From IMG/VR virus record IMGVR_UViG_3300042691_037870, positions 1-64,000 of that record: 64,000 bases of DNA; one strand, written 5' to 3'. Of the stretch, positions 52,058-61,500 are shown one piece after another (positions within the stretch are counted from its first letter, which is position 1; the number at the start of each line of letters is the position of its first letter). The position numbers were made by a program, and so were the translations under genes. This DNA is from a virus. The notes beneath the pieces are model-generated. The model ran no database searches. It worked only from the letters and a program-made list of their open reading frames with translations, and was not told where the DNA came from.

Positions 52058-52903
52058 TTATGCTATCGTAACAGTAGCTCCTACTGCGTGTAATACTCTC
52101 CAACCATTTGTATCTGCTACAAAAGTAATTACAGCTTGTCTTAGACGTGCATCGTCAGCAGGAACACCAGGATCTGTATTAAAAGTAATTGATGAATATG
52201 AGCTGTCTAAATTAGTAACATCAATTGATAAATCAATACCTGTAGTTCCACTTGGTGCAGGGTTATCTACCATTACAGTAAGAATTTGACCTTGTGTTAC
52301 ATTAGGATCCGTCACAGCTGGTAAAATAATACTATCACAATTAAAGGTAGTTGCTCCAGTATAGTTACTCCAATTTAAACGAATTACACTTGTTTTAGGA
52401 AATGTTGATGTGGTTACAATATTTCTCGTAGTACTTGTGGTAGTAGGAGTTGTTAACGTTTGCGGATCAATTACTAATGAGTTTGATGTAGCTGAGGCAT
52501 AAAATTGAGGACTACTAAATGCAGCGTTTACATCAAATGGTATCGATGCTGTTACTTTATTTCCTACAGCATTTGTTCCATCAAGAACAAGATTACCATG
52601 AATTGTATGATGTCTTCCTGTTACAGCATCACGTGTAACACCTAAATCTTGAGATACATTTAAGTTACCTCCAAATAAACCTGTAGCTTCACAAGTAAAT
52701 ATTTGATCAGTGATAGGTCTTGTGTATTTTTTAACAAGAGCACTACCTACATTAAGTGCTGCACCAGGTACAAATGAAGTATCTAAATAATTTTCAATTG
52801 TATTAATAGCATCAGCGACTTTCTTAAAGTTTTCGTTAATCGTAATTCTTGAACCTGCGACATTATCGCTGCCAAGCATTTCCGTAATTGTAATTGTTGC
52901 CAT
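52058..52903 (-). CDS. Small baseplate/fibre protein
   Basis: A 281-residue protein with N-terminal EMLGSDNVAGSRITINENFK and a helix (KKVADAINTIENYL), a docking segment also hinted at in the giant fibre. The rest is a beta structure with many Thr/Ser/Asn (NIVTTSTFPKTSVIRLNW). It is the first gene of the tail block and is preceded by an exact copy of the late-promoter-like motif. It probably makes a short fibre or a connector. No tag and no signal peptide. Confidence 0.75.
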   Translation of the reverse strand: MATITITEMLGSDNVAGSRITINENFKKVADAINTIENYLDTSFVPGAALNVGSALVKKYTRPITDQIFTCEATGLFGGNLNVSQDLGVTRDAVTGRHHTIHGNLVLDGTNAVGNKVTASIPFDVNAAFSSPQFYASATSNSLVIDPQTLTTPTTTSTTRNIVTTSTFPKTSVIRLNWSNYTGATTFNCDSIILPAVTDPNVTQGQILTVMVDNPAPSGTTGIDLSIDVTNLDSSYSSITFNTDPGVPADDARLRQAVITFVADTNGWRVLHAVGATVTIA

Positions 52904-52927
52904 GTAAAATGATATTTTTTCTAATCC

Positions 52928-52942
52928 TTTTTTCTATATATC
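52928..52942 (-). promoter_or_regulatory. Late-promoter-like motif before the tail block
   Basis: Minus strand reads GATATATAGAAAAAA, an exact 15-base match to the copy at 20743-20757. It lies in the 44-base gap between the glycosylase stop and the first tail gene, which is where a late promoter for structural genes is expected. Confidence 0.5.
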
Positions 52943-52947
52943 ATAGG

Positions 52948-53793
52948 TTATTTTTCTAAGTACTCCTTTGGAACATATTCTTCCCAAATAGGATCGTACC
53001 AAAAACGCCTACCAGAATTGTCAACTACAGAAGATTTAATTCCGTAACATTTCATCCATTCTTTAAAAGATTTTGCATCTGTCTTATTAGGATTTTCCCA
53101 GTCTTTTAATTGACCACCACCTAATTCATATGCATCAGAAGTACAAGAATAACATAGACTAATCAATTCATCAACTTTATTAGATGGGATTTCATTTGCT
53201 GGAGTAAAAGGATTAATATCAAGACGCCAAAGAATTTCAGCCCTTAAATAATTACCAATACCATTAAAGTATCTTTGGTCCATTAAGAGTTCATTAATTC
53301 TTGACTTAAAATGTTTATGTGTATACCATTTAGTTTTTAAGAATTCTTGAAATTCATTGTATTCTGTTAATGGGCAAGGGCCTCTACCTGGTGTCCAATC
53401 TTCACCCCATTTCCATTTAGCAAATCTTCTTACATCATGCAAAACAAGATAGTTACCACGAGTGGTAATAAATCTTAAATGAGCGTGTTTCAGTACTTCT
53501 TGTAAATGTTCACTGTCTTTTCTTAAATAAACCCAGTTTCCACTCATACCCATTGAGAGAAATAAATTTTTTGTAACTGCTCCGTTTAAATCACCTCCAA
53601 TTAATTCCATGTGGAGACGCATTTCTTTACCTCGGGTTTTTGCATACATCGTAAAGACTCCACCTTCAAAAGCATTAAGATCTGTTTTTACTTTTGATAC
53701 TGGTGATTTTTCTATTCTTTCAATATAAGGATCTTGTTGAACTATATGATTCACAAAATCTCCCATTATTTTTACTTCTGCTAATTCTGGCAT
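52948..53793 (-). CDS. Fpg/Nei-type DNA glycosylase without zinc finger
   Basis: A 281-residue base-excision repair enzyme. It starts MPELAEVK, giving the catalytic Pro2 and Glu3 of Fpg/Nei proteins; TRGKEM (Lys56) is the conserved beta-turn lysine, and QRYFNGIGNYLRAEILW is the helix-two-turn-helix. The C-terminal zinc finger of bacterial Fpg (four Cys) is replaced by SGRRFWYDP, as in zinc-less relatives such as NEIL1 and mimivirus Nei. It removes oxidised purines or pyrimidines and cuts the backbone by beta/delta elimination. It overlaps the preceding gene by 13 bases. Confidence 0.88.
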   Translation of the reverse strand: MPELAEVKIMGDFVNHIVQQDPYIERIEKSPVSKVKTDLNAFEGGVFTMYAKTRGKEMRLHMELIGGDLNGAVTKNLFLSMGMSGNWVYLRKDSEHLQEVLKHAHLRFITTRGNYLVLHDVRRFAKWKWGEDWTPGRGPCPLTEYNEFQEFLKTKWYTHKHFKSRINELLMDQRYFNGIGNYLRAEILWRLDINPFTPANEIPSNKVDELISLCYSCTSDAYELGGGQLKDWENPNKTDAKSFKEWMKCYGIKSSVVDNSGRRFWYDPIWEEYVPKEYLEK

Positions 53794-54104
53794 ATTTTTT
53801 GTCTTAAGATATAAACTTCGTCTAACTTATAAAAATTTCTATTTTCTGATACAACAGAAAATTCAGCTTTTTCGGCTGAATATGTGCATCCTTTTGTAGC
53901 ATTATCAACGTCTTTCTTTGGAGTAGAAATTTTATTCTTACTTATTGTTTTTGATAAACGTTTTTCAGTTTCTTCATCAAAGATAATTTTATATGTTACA
54001 GATATGTCAGTAATTTTACTTTTGATATGACCTCCATATTTTGACTTATAGATAAATTCTTTACCTATAAGTTCCTCTTTCATTGTTTGAATAACCTTTT
54101 CCAT
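53781..54104 (-). CDS. Small protein, unknown function
   Basis: A 107-residue basic protein (start MEKVIQTMKEELIGKEF) with strand-rich middle (SKITDISVTYKIIFDEE) and a helical, Lys-rich part (KRLSKTISKNKISTPKKD). A nucleic-acid-binding role would fit the charge and its place between an exonuclease and a DNA glycosylase, but no family is recognised. It overlaps the glycosylase start by 13 bases and follows the exonuclease directly. Confidence 0.7.
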   Translation of the reverse strand: MEKVIQTMKEELIGKEFIYKSKYGGHIKSKITDISVTYKIIFDEETEKRLSKTISKNKISTPKKDVDNATKGCTYSAEKAEFSVVSENRNFYKLDEVYILRQKICQN

Positions 54105-54105
54105 A

Positions 54106-54810
54106 TTAGATTAATTGTGTGCCAAGACTTGGCTTATAATAAATGTGATGTACTTTTTCTATCATGCGAATCATACCAATAACATCTTTTTCACAGTACT
54201 TAATGATTCCGCTTTCATTGTGGTTTGCCCAAAATTCTTCATGTACCTGAGATCCATTCATTTCATCTTTGGGCGATGGTAATCCTAAAGAATACATTGC
54301 TTCTTCAAATGTAACATCGAGATTTGAAAAAGATTTCCACCATTCTTTTAAATCAACAATATTAACTTCCCAAGGCTTCTTACCCCAAGTATTTAAACAT
54401 TCAGGTACTTGTAAACCGTATATTAAGAATTTTCGATAAACCCAAGGAATATCAAAATTCTTAATATTCCAACCGCAAGGGATTAATCCGCTTGCTGTTG
54501 CTTTATGAAAAAGATTAGCAACTTTCTTTACAAGATCAGCTTCATTCAATTCATATATAGTTGAAACTTGTAGTTCTCCATTTTTATAAATCCCATAAGA
54601 TAAGCAAGCGATTCTTCCATATTCTGGGAATAATGAGACTTGTCTTAAATATGCTTCTGAAGGATCTCCAAGATTAAGTCTTTTGCATTTGCCTTCAAAT
54701 ATTTTTGCACCATCAGGTTCTTGAGATTGAAATTCTTCAAATGTAGGATATTGACCGCATGTTTCAATATCAAAAAATAGTAGCTTTGAGAGGTAACTTT
54801 GAGTAAACAT
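54106..54810 (-). CDS. DnaQ/DEDD-family 3'-5' exonuclease
   Basis: A 234-residue protein with the exonuclease motifs: LLFFDIETCG (Asp14, Glu16; ExoI), GWNIKNFDIPWVYRKF (ExoII), and IKYCEKDVIGMIRM (ExoIII with Tyr-x3-Asp, DEDDy type). Proteins of this size in phages act as proofreading or DNA/RNA-degrading exonucleases separate from a polymerase. It starts at the edge of the divergent promoter region and heads the minus-strand repair genes with the small protein and glycosylase. Confidence 0.85.
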   Translation of the reverse strand: MFTQSYLSKLLFFDIETCGQYPTFEEFQSQEPDGAKIFEGKCKRLNLGDPSEAYLRQVSLFPEYGRIACLSYGIYKNGELQVSTIYELNEADLVKKVANLFHKATASGLIPCGWNIKNFDIPWVYRKFLIYGLQVPECLNTWGKKPWEVNIVDLKEWWKSFSNLDVTFEEAMYSLGLPSPKDEMNGSQVHEEFWANHNESGIIKYCEKDVIGMIRMIEKVHHIYYKPSLGTQLI

Positions 54811-54933
54811 ATAGATATTTTTTGATGATTATATACTTTATAGCGATTAAAGTTTTAAGAACTAAATTCAAATTGTGTATAAAACTAATATCTCAATTAG
54901 GGAAAGGAAAGGATAGACAAATAACTTAATATA
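54811..54933. promoter_or_regulatory. Divergent intergenic region
   Basis: These 123 bases separate the minus-strand exonuclease gene from the plus-strand zinc-ribbon gene and must hold starts for both directions. The plus side has TTGTGTATAAAACTAATATC followed by a polypurine run (AGGGAAAGGAAAGGATAG) about 20-35 bases before the ATG; the minus side has GCTATAAAGTATATAATC. I could not assign promoter boxes with certainty. Confidence 0.45.
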
Positions 54934-55179
54934 ATGGAAAACATCAAACAACCAAACTTAAACTTAGACTCATTACCTTGGATTAGTTGTTCATGTGGAG
55001 GGATGATCTTTGATTCAGCTGTCATGGTCAAGAAAGTTTCAGCTTTACTCAGTCCTACTGGAAGAGAAGAAATGATACCTGCTGATATGATTATCTGCAG
55101 ATCTTGTGGTAAGATACCTGAGTTCTATGCAAATAAAGTAAAAGGAATACCTGAAGAGTTAATTGCAAAAAATTCATAA
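54934..55179 (+). CDS. Small zinc-ribbon protein
   Basis: An 81-residue protein with two Cys pairs: SCSCGGMIF near residue 19-24 and IICRSCGKIPE near 54-64, spaced as a zinc ribbon. Between them is a helical loop (VKKVSALLSPTGREEMI). Small zinc ribbons of this kind occur in many T4-like phages, sometimes as transcription-related factors; the role here is unknown. It opens the only plus-strand operon of the window, and its stop overlaps the SET gene start by one base. Confidence 0.8.
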   Translation: MENIKQPNLNLDSLPWISCSCGGMIFDSAVMVKKVSALLSPTGREEMIPADMIICRSCGKIPEFYANKVKGIPEELIAKNS

Positions 55180-55601
55180 TGAATCCTTTTATATCAGATT
55201 TTATTGATGTAAGAGATGTACCTGATATGGGATTTGGAGTTTTTACTACTCAAGATATTGATAAAGATTGTTTAATAGAAGTATCTCCTATTTTTACATA
55301 CCCACGACAAGTAATAGATACTGCTTATTACATTTTAATGGCTGAAGGGGCTCAACCTGGAGAATTTAAGTTAGATCAATATTCTCTTTTACTACCTGGT
55401 AATTATGATAAATGCGCTATCATGCTTGGATACTTAAGCATCTATAATCATAGTGATAATCCAAATGCTGAATTAACTTTTATATCAGAAAGAAAGGTTG
55501 CTGTAAAGACTACGCAACCTATTCCTGCTGATTCACAAATTTTTATAAGTTATGGCTCTGGATGGTTTGAATCCAAAAAGTCATATATTCAAAAGATTTA
55601 A
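55179..55601 (+). CDS. SET-domain protein, probable lysine methyltransferase
   Basis: A 140-residue protein with the SET-domain motifs in order: GFGVFTTQDIDKDCLIE (strands and SAM contact), LGYLSIYNHSDNPNAEL (the Asn-His-Ser-x-x-Pro-Asn signature), and SQIFISYGSGWF with the final catalytic Tyr. SET proteins transfer methyl groups to lysine side chains. A minimal SET domain without pre/post-SET parts is found in some bacteria, phages and giant viruses; the target here could be a host protein. It is made from the plus strand with the zinc-ribbon protein and converges with phoH, its stop lying against the phoH stop. Confidence 0.85.
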   Translation: MNPFISDFIDVRDVPDMGFGVFTTQDIDKDCLIEVSPIFTYPRQVIDTAYYILMAEGAQPGEFKLDQYSLLLPGNYDKCAIMLGYLSIYNHSDNPNAELTFISERKVAVKTTQPIPADSQIFISYGSGWFESKKSYIQKI

Positions 55602-56332
55602 GAATTACTTTCAAAGATATCCTCTATCTTAATAATTAGAGGATGTCTTACAATATCTTCTCTAAGAAATTCCATTACTCCAATTTCTTCTACATTATTA
55701 AAGAATTGAATTACTTTGTCAAGTGAAGATATCTCCGACTTTTTAATGTCAATCTGCTTTGTATCACCAATTATGATCATTTTTGAATCTTCACCTAGTC
55801 TTGTCATTGTGGATCTCATATTTCTTAAAGAAATGTTTTGAGCTTCATCTACAATAATAATTGTGTTATCAATACTTCTACCACGGATATAAGCAAGTGG
55901 CATAACTTCAATTAAATCTGTTTGTTGCATAGCAACAGTTAAATCTTTACCAATGATTTTATGAAAGTTATCCATAAAGGATATCATAAAAGGTTCCATT
56001 TTTTCTTTCATGGTGCCTCTTAAGAAGCCAATTTCTTCACCTTCCAAAACATTTACAGATTTGACAATAATAATTTTATTGTATAGATGACTTTGTGTTG
56101 AGAGTAATCTTAGCGCTTCAGCAACAGCAACATAAGTTTTTCCTGTTCCTGCCGGTCCTGCGCAGATTGTTATGTCTTTTGTATTAATAAGTTTAGCAAA
56201 CTTTTTTTGGCGATCAGTTTTGCATTTAAGAATAACTTTAATCTTTGAGATAATTTTTTGTTGAGGTGTTAATTCAATCTTATTAGAATTAACTTCTTCT
56301 ACGTCTGCTTTAGTTTTCTTTCTTACTGCCAT
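55598..56332 (-). CDS. phoH: PhoH-like ATPase
   Basis: A 244-residue protein with Walker A GPAGTGKT (59-66), VKSVNVLEGEEIGFLRG, Walker B IIIVDEAQNIS, and SKMIIIGDTKQID, the standard order of PhoH. PhoH is a widespread phage ATPase related to superfamily-1 helicases; its exact role, probably RNA-related, is unsettled. It lacks the RNase (PIN) domain of PhoH2. The gene converges with the SET gene, sharing four bases at the stops. Confidence 0.9.
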   Translation of the reverse strand: MAVRKKTKADVEEVNSNKIELTPQQKIISKIKVILKCKTDRQKKFAKLINTKDITICAGPAGTGKTYVAVAEALRLLSTQSHLYNKIIIVKSVNVLEGEEIGFLRGTMKEKMEPFMISFMDNFHKIIGKDLTVAMQQTDLIEVMPLAYIRGRSIDNTIIIVDEAQNISLRNMRSTMTRLGEDSKMIIIGDTKQIDIKKSEISSLDKVIQFFNNVEEIGVMEFLREDIVRHPLIIKIEDIFESNS

Positions 56333-56344
56333 AATGTTGTGTTT

Positions 56345-56599
56345 TTACCAGTAGCCGCCTGGGCAGGTGCATTCTTTACACAGAACTTTTTTATCTATGT
56401 AACATCCGCAACCTGTAAAAGGTGAGCCCCAAGAATTAGTGTGTTTTTTGTTTTCATCACAGATGTTTTGAGTACGTACAGGACATTTGGAACAAATAGA
56501 CATGCGTTTTTGCCCAAGTTCTTTAATCTGTGTGTCAAGAAGATTGAGGGAATCTAAGAAACTATTAAACCAGCCTTCCGCTATATGTAATATTGACAT
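56345..56599 (-). CDS. Cys-rich small protein
   Basis: An 84-residue protein with an N-terminal helix (IAEGWFNSFLDSLNLLD) and eleven Cys in the last 50 residues: CSKCPVRTQNIC, GCGCYIDKKVLCKECTCPGG. This pattern is recurrent in T4-like phages and probably binds metal, zinc or an iron-sulphur cluster. Function unknown. It lies between PhoH and the HAD phosphatase in the same direction with gaps of 3-12 bases. Confidence 0.75.
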   Translation of the reverse strand: MSILHIAEGWFNSFLDSLNLLDTQIKELGQKRMSICSKCPVRTQNICDENKKHTNSWGSPFTGCGCYIDKKVLCKECTCPGGYW

Positions 56600-56602
56600 A
56601 TG

Positions 56603-57184
56603 TTAAACTTTAACAGTTTTAACTTTAACATCTTTTTCTTTTTCAATTTCCTTAGCCAGTTCTAAGTTTTCGTGATTGTCATCAAAGAAGATAAAATCAG
56701 AATATCCTTGTTCTACAAGTTGATGAAGCGCTTGCTTTTTTCTTTGTGCAATATTTCCAGTGTACTTATAACGTGGGTCATTAACAGCTATCACTAAACT
56801 AGGATGAATGTCAATTCCATTTTCTAGAAAAAATCGTCGAATCATATCACTATTAGATCTTGCTGTTACAATAGCAACATGAACTCCTTGCTTATAATAA
56901 GCTAATAACTTATCAAGAATCTCAACAATAAATTGAGACTTTTTCAATATTTCGTAATCTTCAAATTCTGAAAATGATAAGCTGGTTTTCTTTGTGGGTT
57001 TAAAAAAATTAAACTGTGAGGGTGTCAAAGTTTTAATAACTTTGTGTGTATTTATATCAAGAACTTGTATCATTGCTGAAGATATGATAAGAGTATCATC
57101 AAGATCAAAGACAGCAAGTTTATCAGACTTTTTACCTTTAATTGTTACTTCATTTATATGATGAATTTCGTTTCCTCTGACCAT
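56603..57184 (-). CDS. HAD-superfamily phosphatase
   Basis: A protein of about 193 residues with HAD motif I LAVFDLDDTLI (two nucleophile Asp), motif II IVTARSN, and motif IV FIFFDDNHENLE. The substrate is not evident; T4-like phages use HAD enzymes as nucleotide 5'-phosphatases or 3'-end repair phosphatases. Open frame reaches to 57208; the ATG at 57184 (MVRGNEIHH) gives a smaller overlap with the upstream structural gene (which ends at 57154) and a more usual N-terminus, so it is preferred. Confidence 0.8.
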   Translation of the reverse strand: MVRGNEIHHINEVTIKGKKSDKLAVFDLDDTLIISSAMIQVLDINTHKVIKTLTPSQFNFFKPTKKTSLSFSEFEDYEILKKSQFIVEILDKLLAYYKQGVHVAIVTARSNSDMIRRFFLENGIDIHPSLVIAVNDPRYKYTGNIAQRKKQALHQLVEQGYSDFIFFDDNHENLELAKEIEKEKDVKVKTVKV

Positions 57185-58539
57185 TCTGAATATGTTTTTT
57201 GTTCGCAATCAAATACTGAAGATATTGAAAAGTAATATGTGCCTTGATTATATAATAGTCCAAAATATGAAGCTGGGATGTAAAACTTAATACCTTCTTT
57301 ATATTTATCATATGAAAACTTAATCTTAGATATATTTGAACTACCTGGAGTGTTCCATACTCCGGTGTGTACCTTAATGGTTTTTCCAATTAGCGCTTCT
57401 TGAGCCTGTGACAATGTATATGTTATATTATTAAGTAACTTAATAGTTGTAGATATCTTTTCATCTAATAATGACGCTGTAATAACATACCCATCACCAA
57501 ATTCATTACCAAATTCAATATACATAGAAGGATTTGGTAAATTAAAAGCATTAGGAGAAATGCTATTATTATTTTTCTTTAAAATACATGTTACTTGATT
57601 AGTTGTTACGTTTGTAACATCAACTATTACATAATCGTCAATAGTTAAACTTCCACAATTACTAGGATATAATAATACGATTGGTGGAAACGTTGCTCCT
57701 TCATTACATTGCACATTAATTGGGGACCCTCCAAAAAATGGTACATTTAATGAATATGAATATCCTGGATCTACTATCTTAACAGATTTTAAACTACCGC
57801 CTTCAAGTATTGGTTCAAGAACTCCATTAAAATTAGGATTGTTTCCCGTTACATCATAAATATCATTAGTAACAGTATCTTCAGATCTTAGACGAAATCT
57901 ATAAGATACTGCTAAATTAGTAGGGTCAGACCAAGAAAATAAAACTTTATCAGTTGTTTGATTAACACTAATATCTAAATTAACAGGCGCTTGTAAATTG
58001 TTATCTGTAAAAATTCTACGATTTGTACAAAAGAATCCTGGATATAACCCTGTCCCACCGTCATCAAGAGATGACATATCACCTTCTGTAATTGCTATTC
58101 TTATCTTATATACTAATTCTTCAGTTGGCCACACATTTAGTCCTGGATATACATCTATAACATTTACCACATATCCTTTTATATAATTAAAATAACTGGT
58201 AAATATGTTAGCATCAGACACAATTGTAAAAGGCTCACCATTCTTAATAAGATTTGATCCAAAGAACCCTTCTGGAGTGTCAAGAGGACCTTCTTGCTCT
58301 AATGTATATCCTACTTCAAGTACATAATAATAGTTTGTACCTGTAGTTCCTTTTTCTTGCGTGATTGAATAAATTAAAGACTTATAAGCGTATTCATAAC
58401 CACTTTGATTAATTTCAGAAGTGTAAATATATCCCTGATTAATTGAATCAGCAGGTGTATTACCATCTTCTATTGGATTAACCACAAGATTAGTTTCAAG
58501 GTCTCGCTGTCTACTTGATTTTTTACTCTGCGGAATCAT
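57154..58539 (-). CDS. Virion protein with fibronectin-III-like domain
   Basis: A 461-residue protein without signal peptide. Residues about 185-230 read as the start of a fibronectin type III domain (APVNLDISVNQTTDKVLFSW, VSYRFRLRSED). The end repeats the type (YYFSISSVFDCEQKTYSEWS). It is beta-rich and Asn/Ser/Thr-rich throughout. It overlaps the giant tail protein gene by 17 bases and thus belongs to the tail block. A surface or adhesion role is inferred. Confidence 0.7.
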   Translation of the reverse strand: MIPQSKKSSRQRDLETNLVVNPIEDGNTPADSINQGYIYTSEINQSGYEYAYKSLIYSITQEKGTTGTNYYYVLEVGYTLEQEGPLDTPEGFFGSNLIKNGEPFTIVSDANIFTSYFNYIKGYVVNVIDVYPGLNVWPTEELVYKIRIAITEGDMSSLDDGGTGLYPGFFCTNRRIFTDNNLQAPVNLDISVNQTTDKVLFSWSDPTNLAVSYRFRLRSEDTVTNDIYDVTGNNPNFNGVLEPILEGGSLKSVKIVDPGYSYSLNVPFFGGSPINVQCNEGATFPPIVLLYPSNCGSLTIDDYVIVDVTNVTTNQVTCILKKNNNSISPNAFNLPNPSMYIEFGNEFGDGYVITASLLDEKISTTIKLLNNITYTLSQAQEALIGKTIKVHTGVWNTPGSSNISKIKFSYDKYKEGIKFYIPASYFGLLYNQGTYYFSISSVFDCEQKTYSEWSEETKFII

Positions 58540-61500
58540 ATATAGTTAAAAATGATTTTTTCAGTTGTGTTTTCTTATTACCATTTGTGTCAGTGATAGT
58601 TAATTCTACATCAAAATTACCAGGATATTCAAATGTCCATAATAGTTGTTCATCAATTACTTCAGCTAAAGTAGTTTCACCATCTATAAGTTTCCAATAA
58701 TATTGAGTCTTACCTACGATATCACTTGCATTAGCACTAAGTAAGACAGAAGTACCTGCAGGTAACTTTCCATTATATTTACCTACTCGCGTTTCTTCCC
58801 ATGTATAAACACCACCTATTGCACGGCTATAAGGTAATCTTTCAGATTGTGCTTTTGCTTCTAAGTAATTACTAAATGTAGGACTGTTGCTATAAGAATA
58901 ATTATATGAAAGATCATCAGAAGGATACCATCCTGGAGTTCCGTATGGTGAAGTTCCTTCATATAAATAAGTTTGTGCATATCTATAATTAGTTAAGAAA
59001 TCCTGTAACCCACGTTTAAAAGCACCTACTCGGTTTTCTCCGTAACCAAACCATTTATAGTAATTACCTACAGGGTATGTATGCGCAGTTGTAGTACTTA
59101 TATTAGTAGAACTAATTTGAGGTGGTAAAAATTGAACACCGTTTGTACCTACAAGATACCCTAAGTTATCAGTACTTGGGTTTTTAGCAGAAGCAATAAT
59201 TTGTACGTCCGCGTTTGTAATTGTGCTTACTAACCAAGGAATCGTTATAAACGTATTTGCGGCTGTTATCCACTCAACATTAAAACTACCATTTAATTTG
59301 GTTCCTGAAAGTGGTGTGTCAAGAACAATCTCTCTAATTTTACCGTCTCTAACAAGAAGTTGTAAAACTTTTGCAGGATTTGATGGGTAAGACGGTAGAA
59401 AATCTCCAGAAAGATATTCACCAACTCGTAAGTCACCTGATTGTAAACCTTTAACGTTTTTAATAACATACTTTCCTGAAGTTGTGTCACCTACAAATGT
59501 TGCTTTCTTAGGAATATTTTTATCTACATAAACAACGTTATATCCAGTAAACATTGGATCAACAGTAGATCCAGGTACAACAGATGTAACGGTTGTTGCT
59601 GGTTCAACAAAGTAACCATAGTAAGCATCACCAGGAGATACCAATGCAGAAGTTTTTGTAATGATTGCATCGGGTAATGCATAAGTATTTAAAGCAGATG
59701 CACTTATTTGATCTTGAGTAGCATAAGAAACTAAATAATCATCTGAATAATCATTGTCAACATATAAACCTGAAATGGAACCTCCATAAATAGCATAGTT
59801 AAATTTACTAACACCAGGATTATTTGTTGCATTTAATTCATATAGAGCCTGTGAATATTTTTGTGCTACTGACATACCTCCAATTATACCTTGAAAGTTA
59901 AATGTAGGATATTCATTAAATTTGATACCGCCATTTGAATCAACATTATTAATTACATATCCACACCATAAACTATCAGTAAAATCAAGAGTGTCCCAAG
60001 TATTACCACAAAATTCGGACCATACCATTTCTTTGTAGTTTCTCCAAGTTTGTACACGTGTACCTAAATGCTCTTCAGCATAATCTTGATCAAATGTTTG
60101 CTGACATGCTGTAAAGAAAGTATCACTACGATAAAGTTCCGCGCTTAAATCATCAACAGTAACAAGTGTTCCAATACCGCCATTCCATACTCCAGTATTT
60201 GTGATTTTCATAGAGTATGAATTTGAAACAATCCCATGATCGTAAAACCAATTTGTATGATCTGTTACATAACTTGGACCAAAATTAGTACTTGATAGGA
60301 AAGAACCATTAGCAGGAAACTTATTATAATTTGCATATATTGTTTCATCAGAACCGTTTGTGGCAAAGTATCTTTCTTGTGTTGTAAATTCATCATATTC
60401 ATATTCAAGAAAAATACTCGGTGAAGCTAATGTAGACCAATATGATGAAAGATTAGAATTGAGTTCTGATAATTTACCACCACTAATTCCTAATACATCA
60501 ATTACATAAGCATTACCAGAAAAAATGTTATAAATATCTCCAACATTACTTGTGCTTTCATATGCATGTACAGTTCTAAATATTTGCTTATATATAAGTT
60601 CGGATCCGTCGTATACATATAGTTTAATTCTTGTAAATCCTGGGCGAATTTCATTTAAAGGATTAATCAATATAGATGATGGGTCAAGAATTAACTGACC
60701 TTTATAATCTGATACTTGTTGGCTTTGTTCAAGCACTTCTTTAAATACCCAAGAAGTTGTAATTGGACCCCATACTAAATTACCATTTACATTTACATAA
60801 TCTCTTATTTTGTAAATGCGACCATAAGCACCCGGTTTTTGTAGTACTGCATTTGTAGAACCATTAAAGATATCAAACCCATCAGCATTTCTTGCAGAAA
60901 CAATATTTCTTGCAGAAACAGGAGTATTTCCTTCTTTTGTAATTACTACATTGTTGCCTATTTTTAAACCTGTAGGATTAGTTTCTTCATTATAAATTTG
61001 GTTTCCTGCAACAACGAATGTTCCACCCACTTCTCTTAACACTTCCCATGTGGTAGGACTTTGTGTAAAAGCAAGAGGTGGTACTTGAGATATTTCAATC
61101 TTGGTAATTCCCGGCGATGAATAGTCAGCACTAATAACTTGATAGTTATAAACAACTCCGTCTCTTCTTATATAGATTACATCATTAGGATCATATATAG
61201 GGTCAAGTTTTGGCAAATCATACTGTCCTGCTACCGTAATGGTAGGGTTTATCGTAGACACAGGAACAGTAGTATTATCCGTGTAAGATATAATAGAACC
61301 TTCATAAACATCTTCAGAACTTATCTGTAAGATTTCCATATCTAAACAAGTTGGGAACGTAGGACTATTAATATAAGATAAATCAGAAATACTTAAACTA
61401 TCCCAGTTAATATCATAATCATCCCATCTTGTATCATTAAATGTTATATTAACCCATCTACCTACTGCATTATCCCATGTATATTCAACAGGATTTGGTT

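Noticed and set aside
57150-57389. 79-codon minus-strand frame at the end of the fibronectin-like gene
   Set aside because: It is an alternative frame of a well-supported gene with no homology signal and an unlikely composition.
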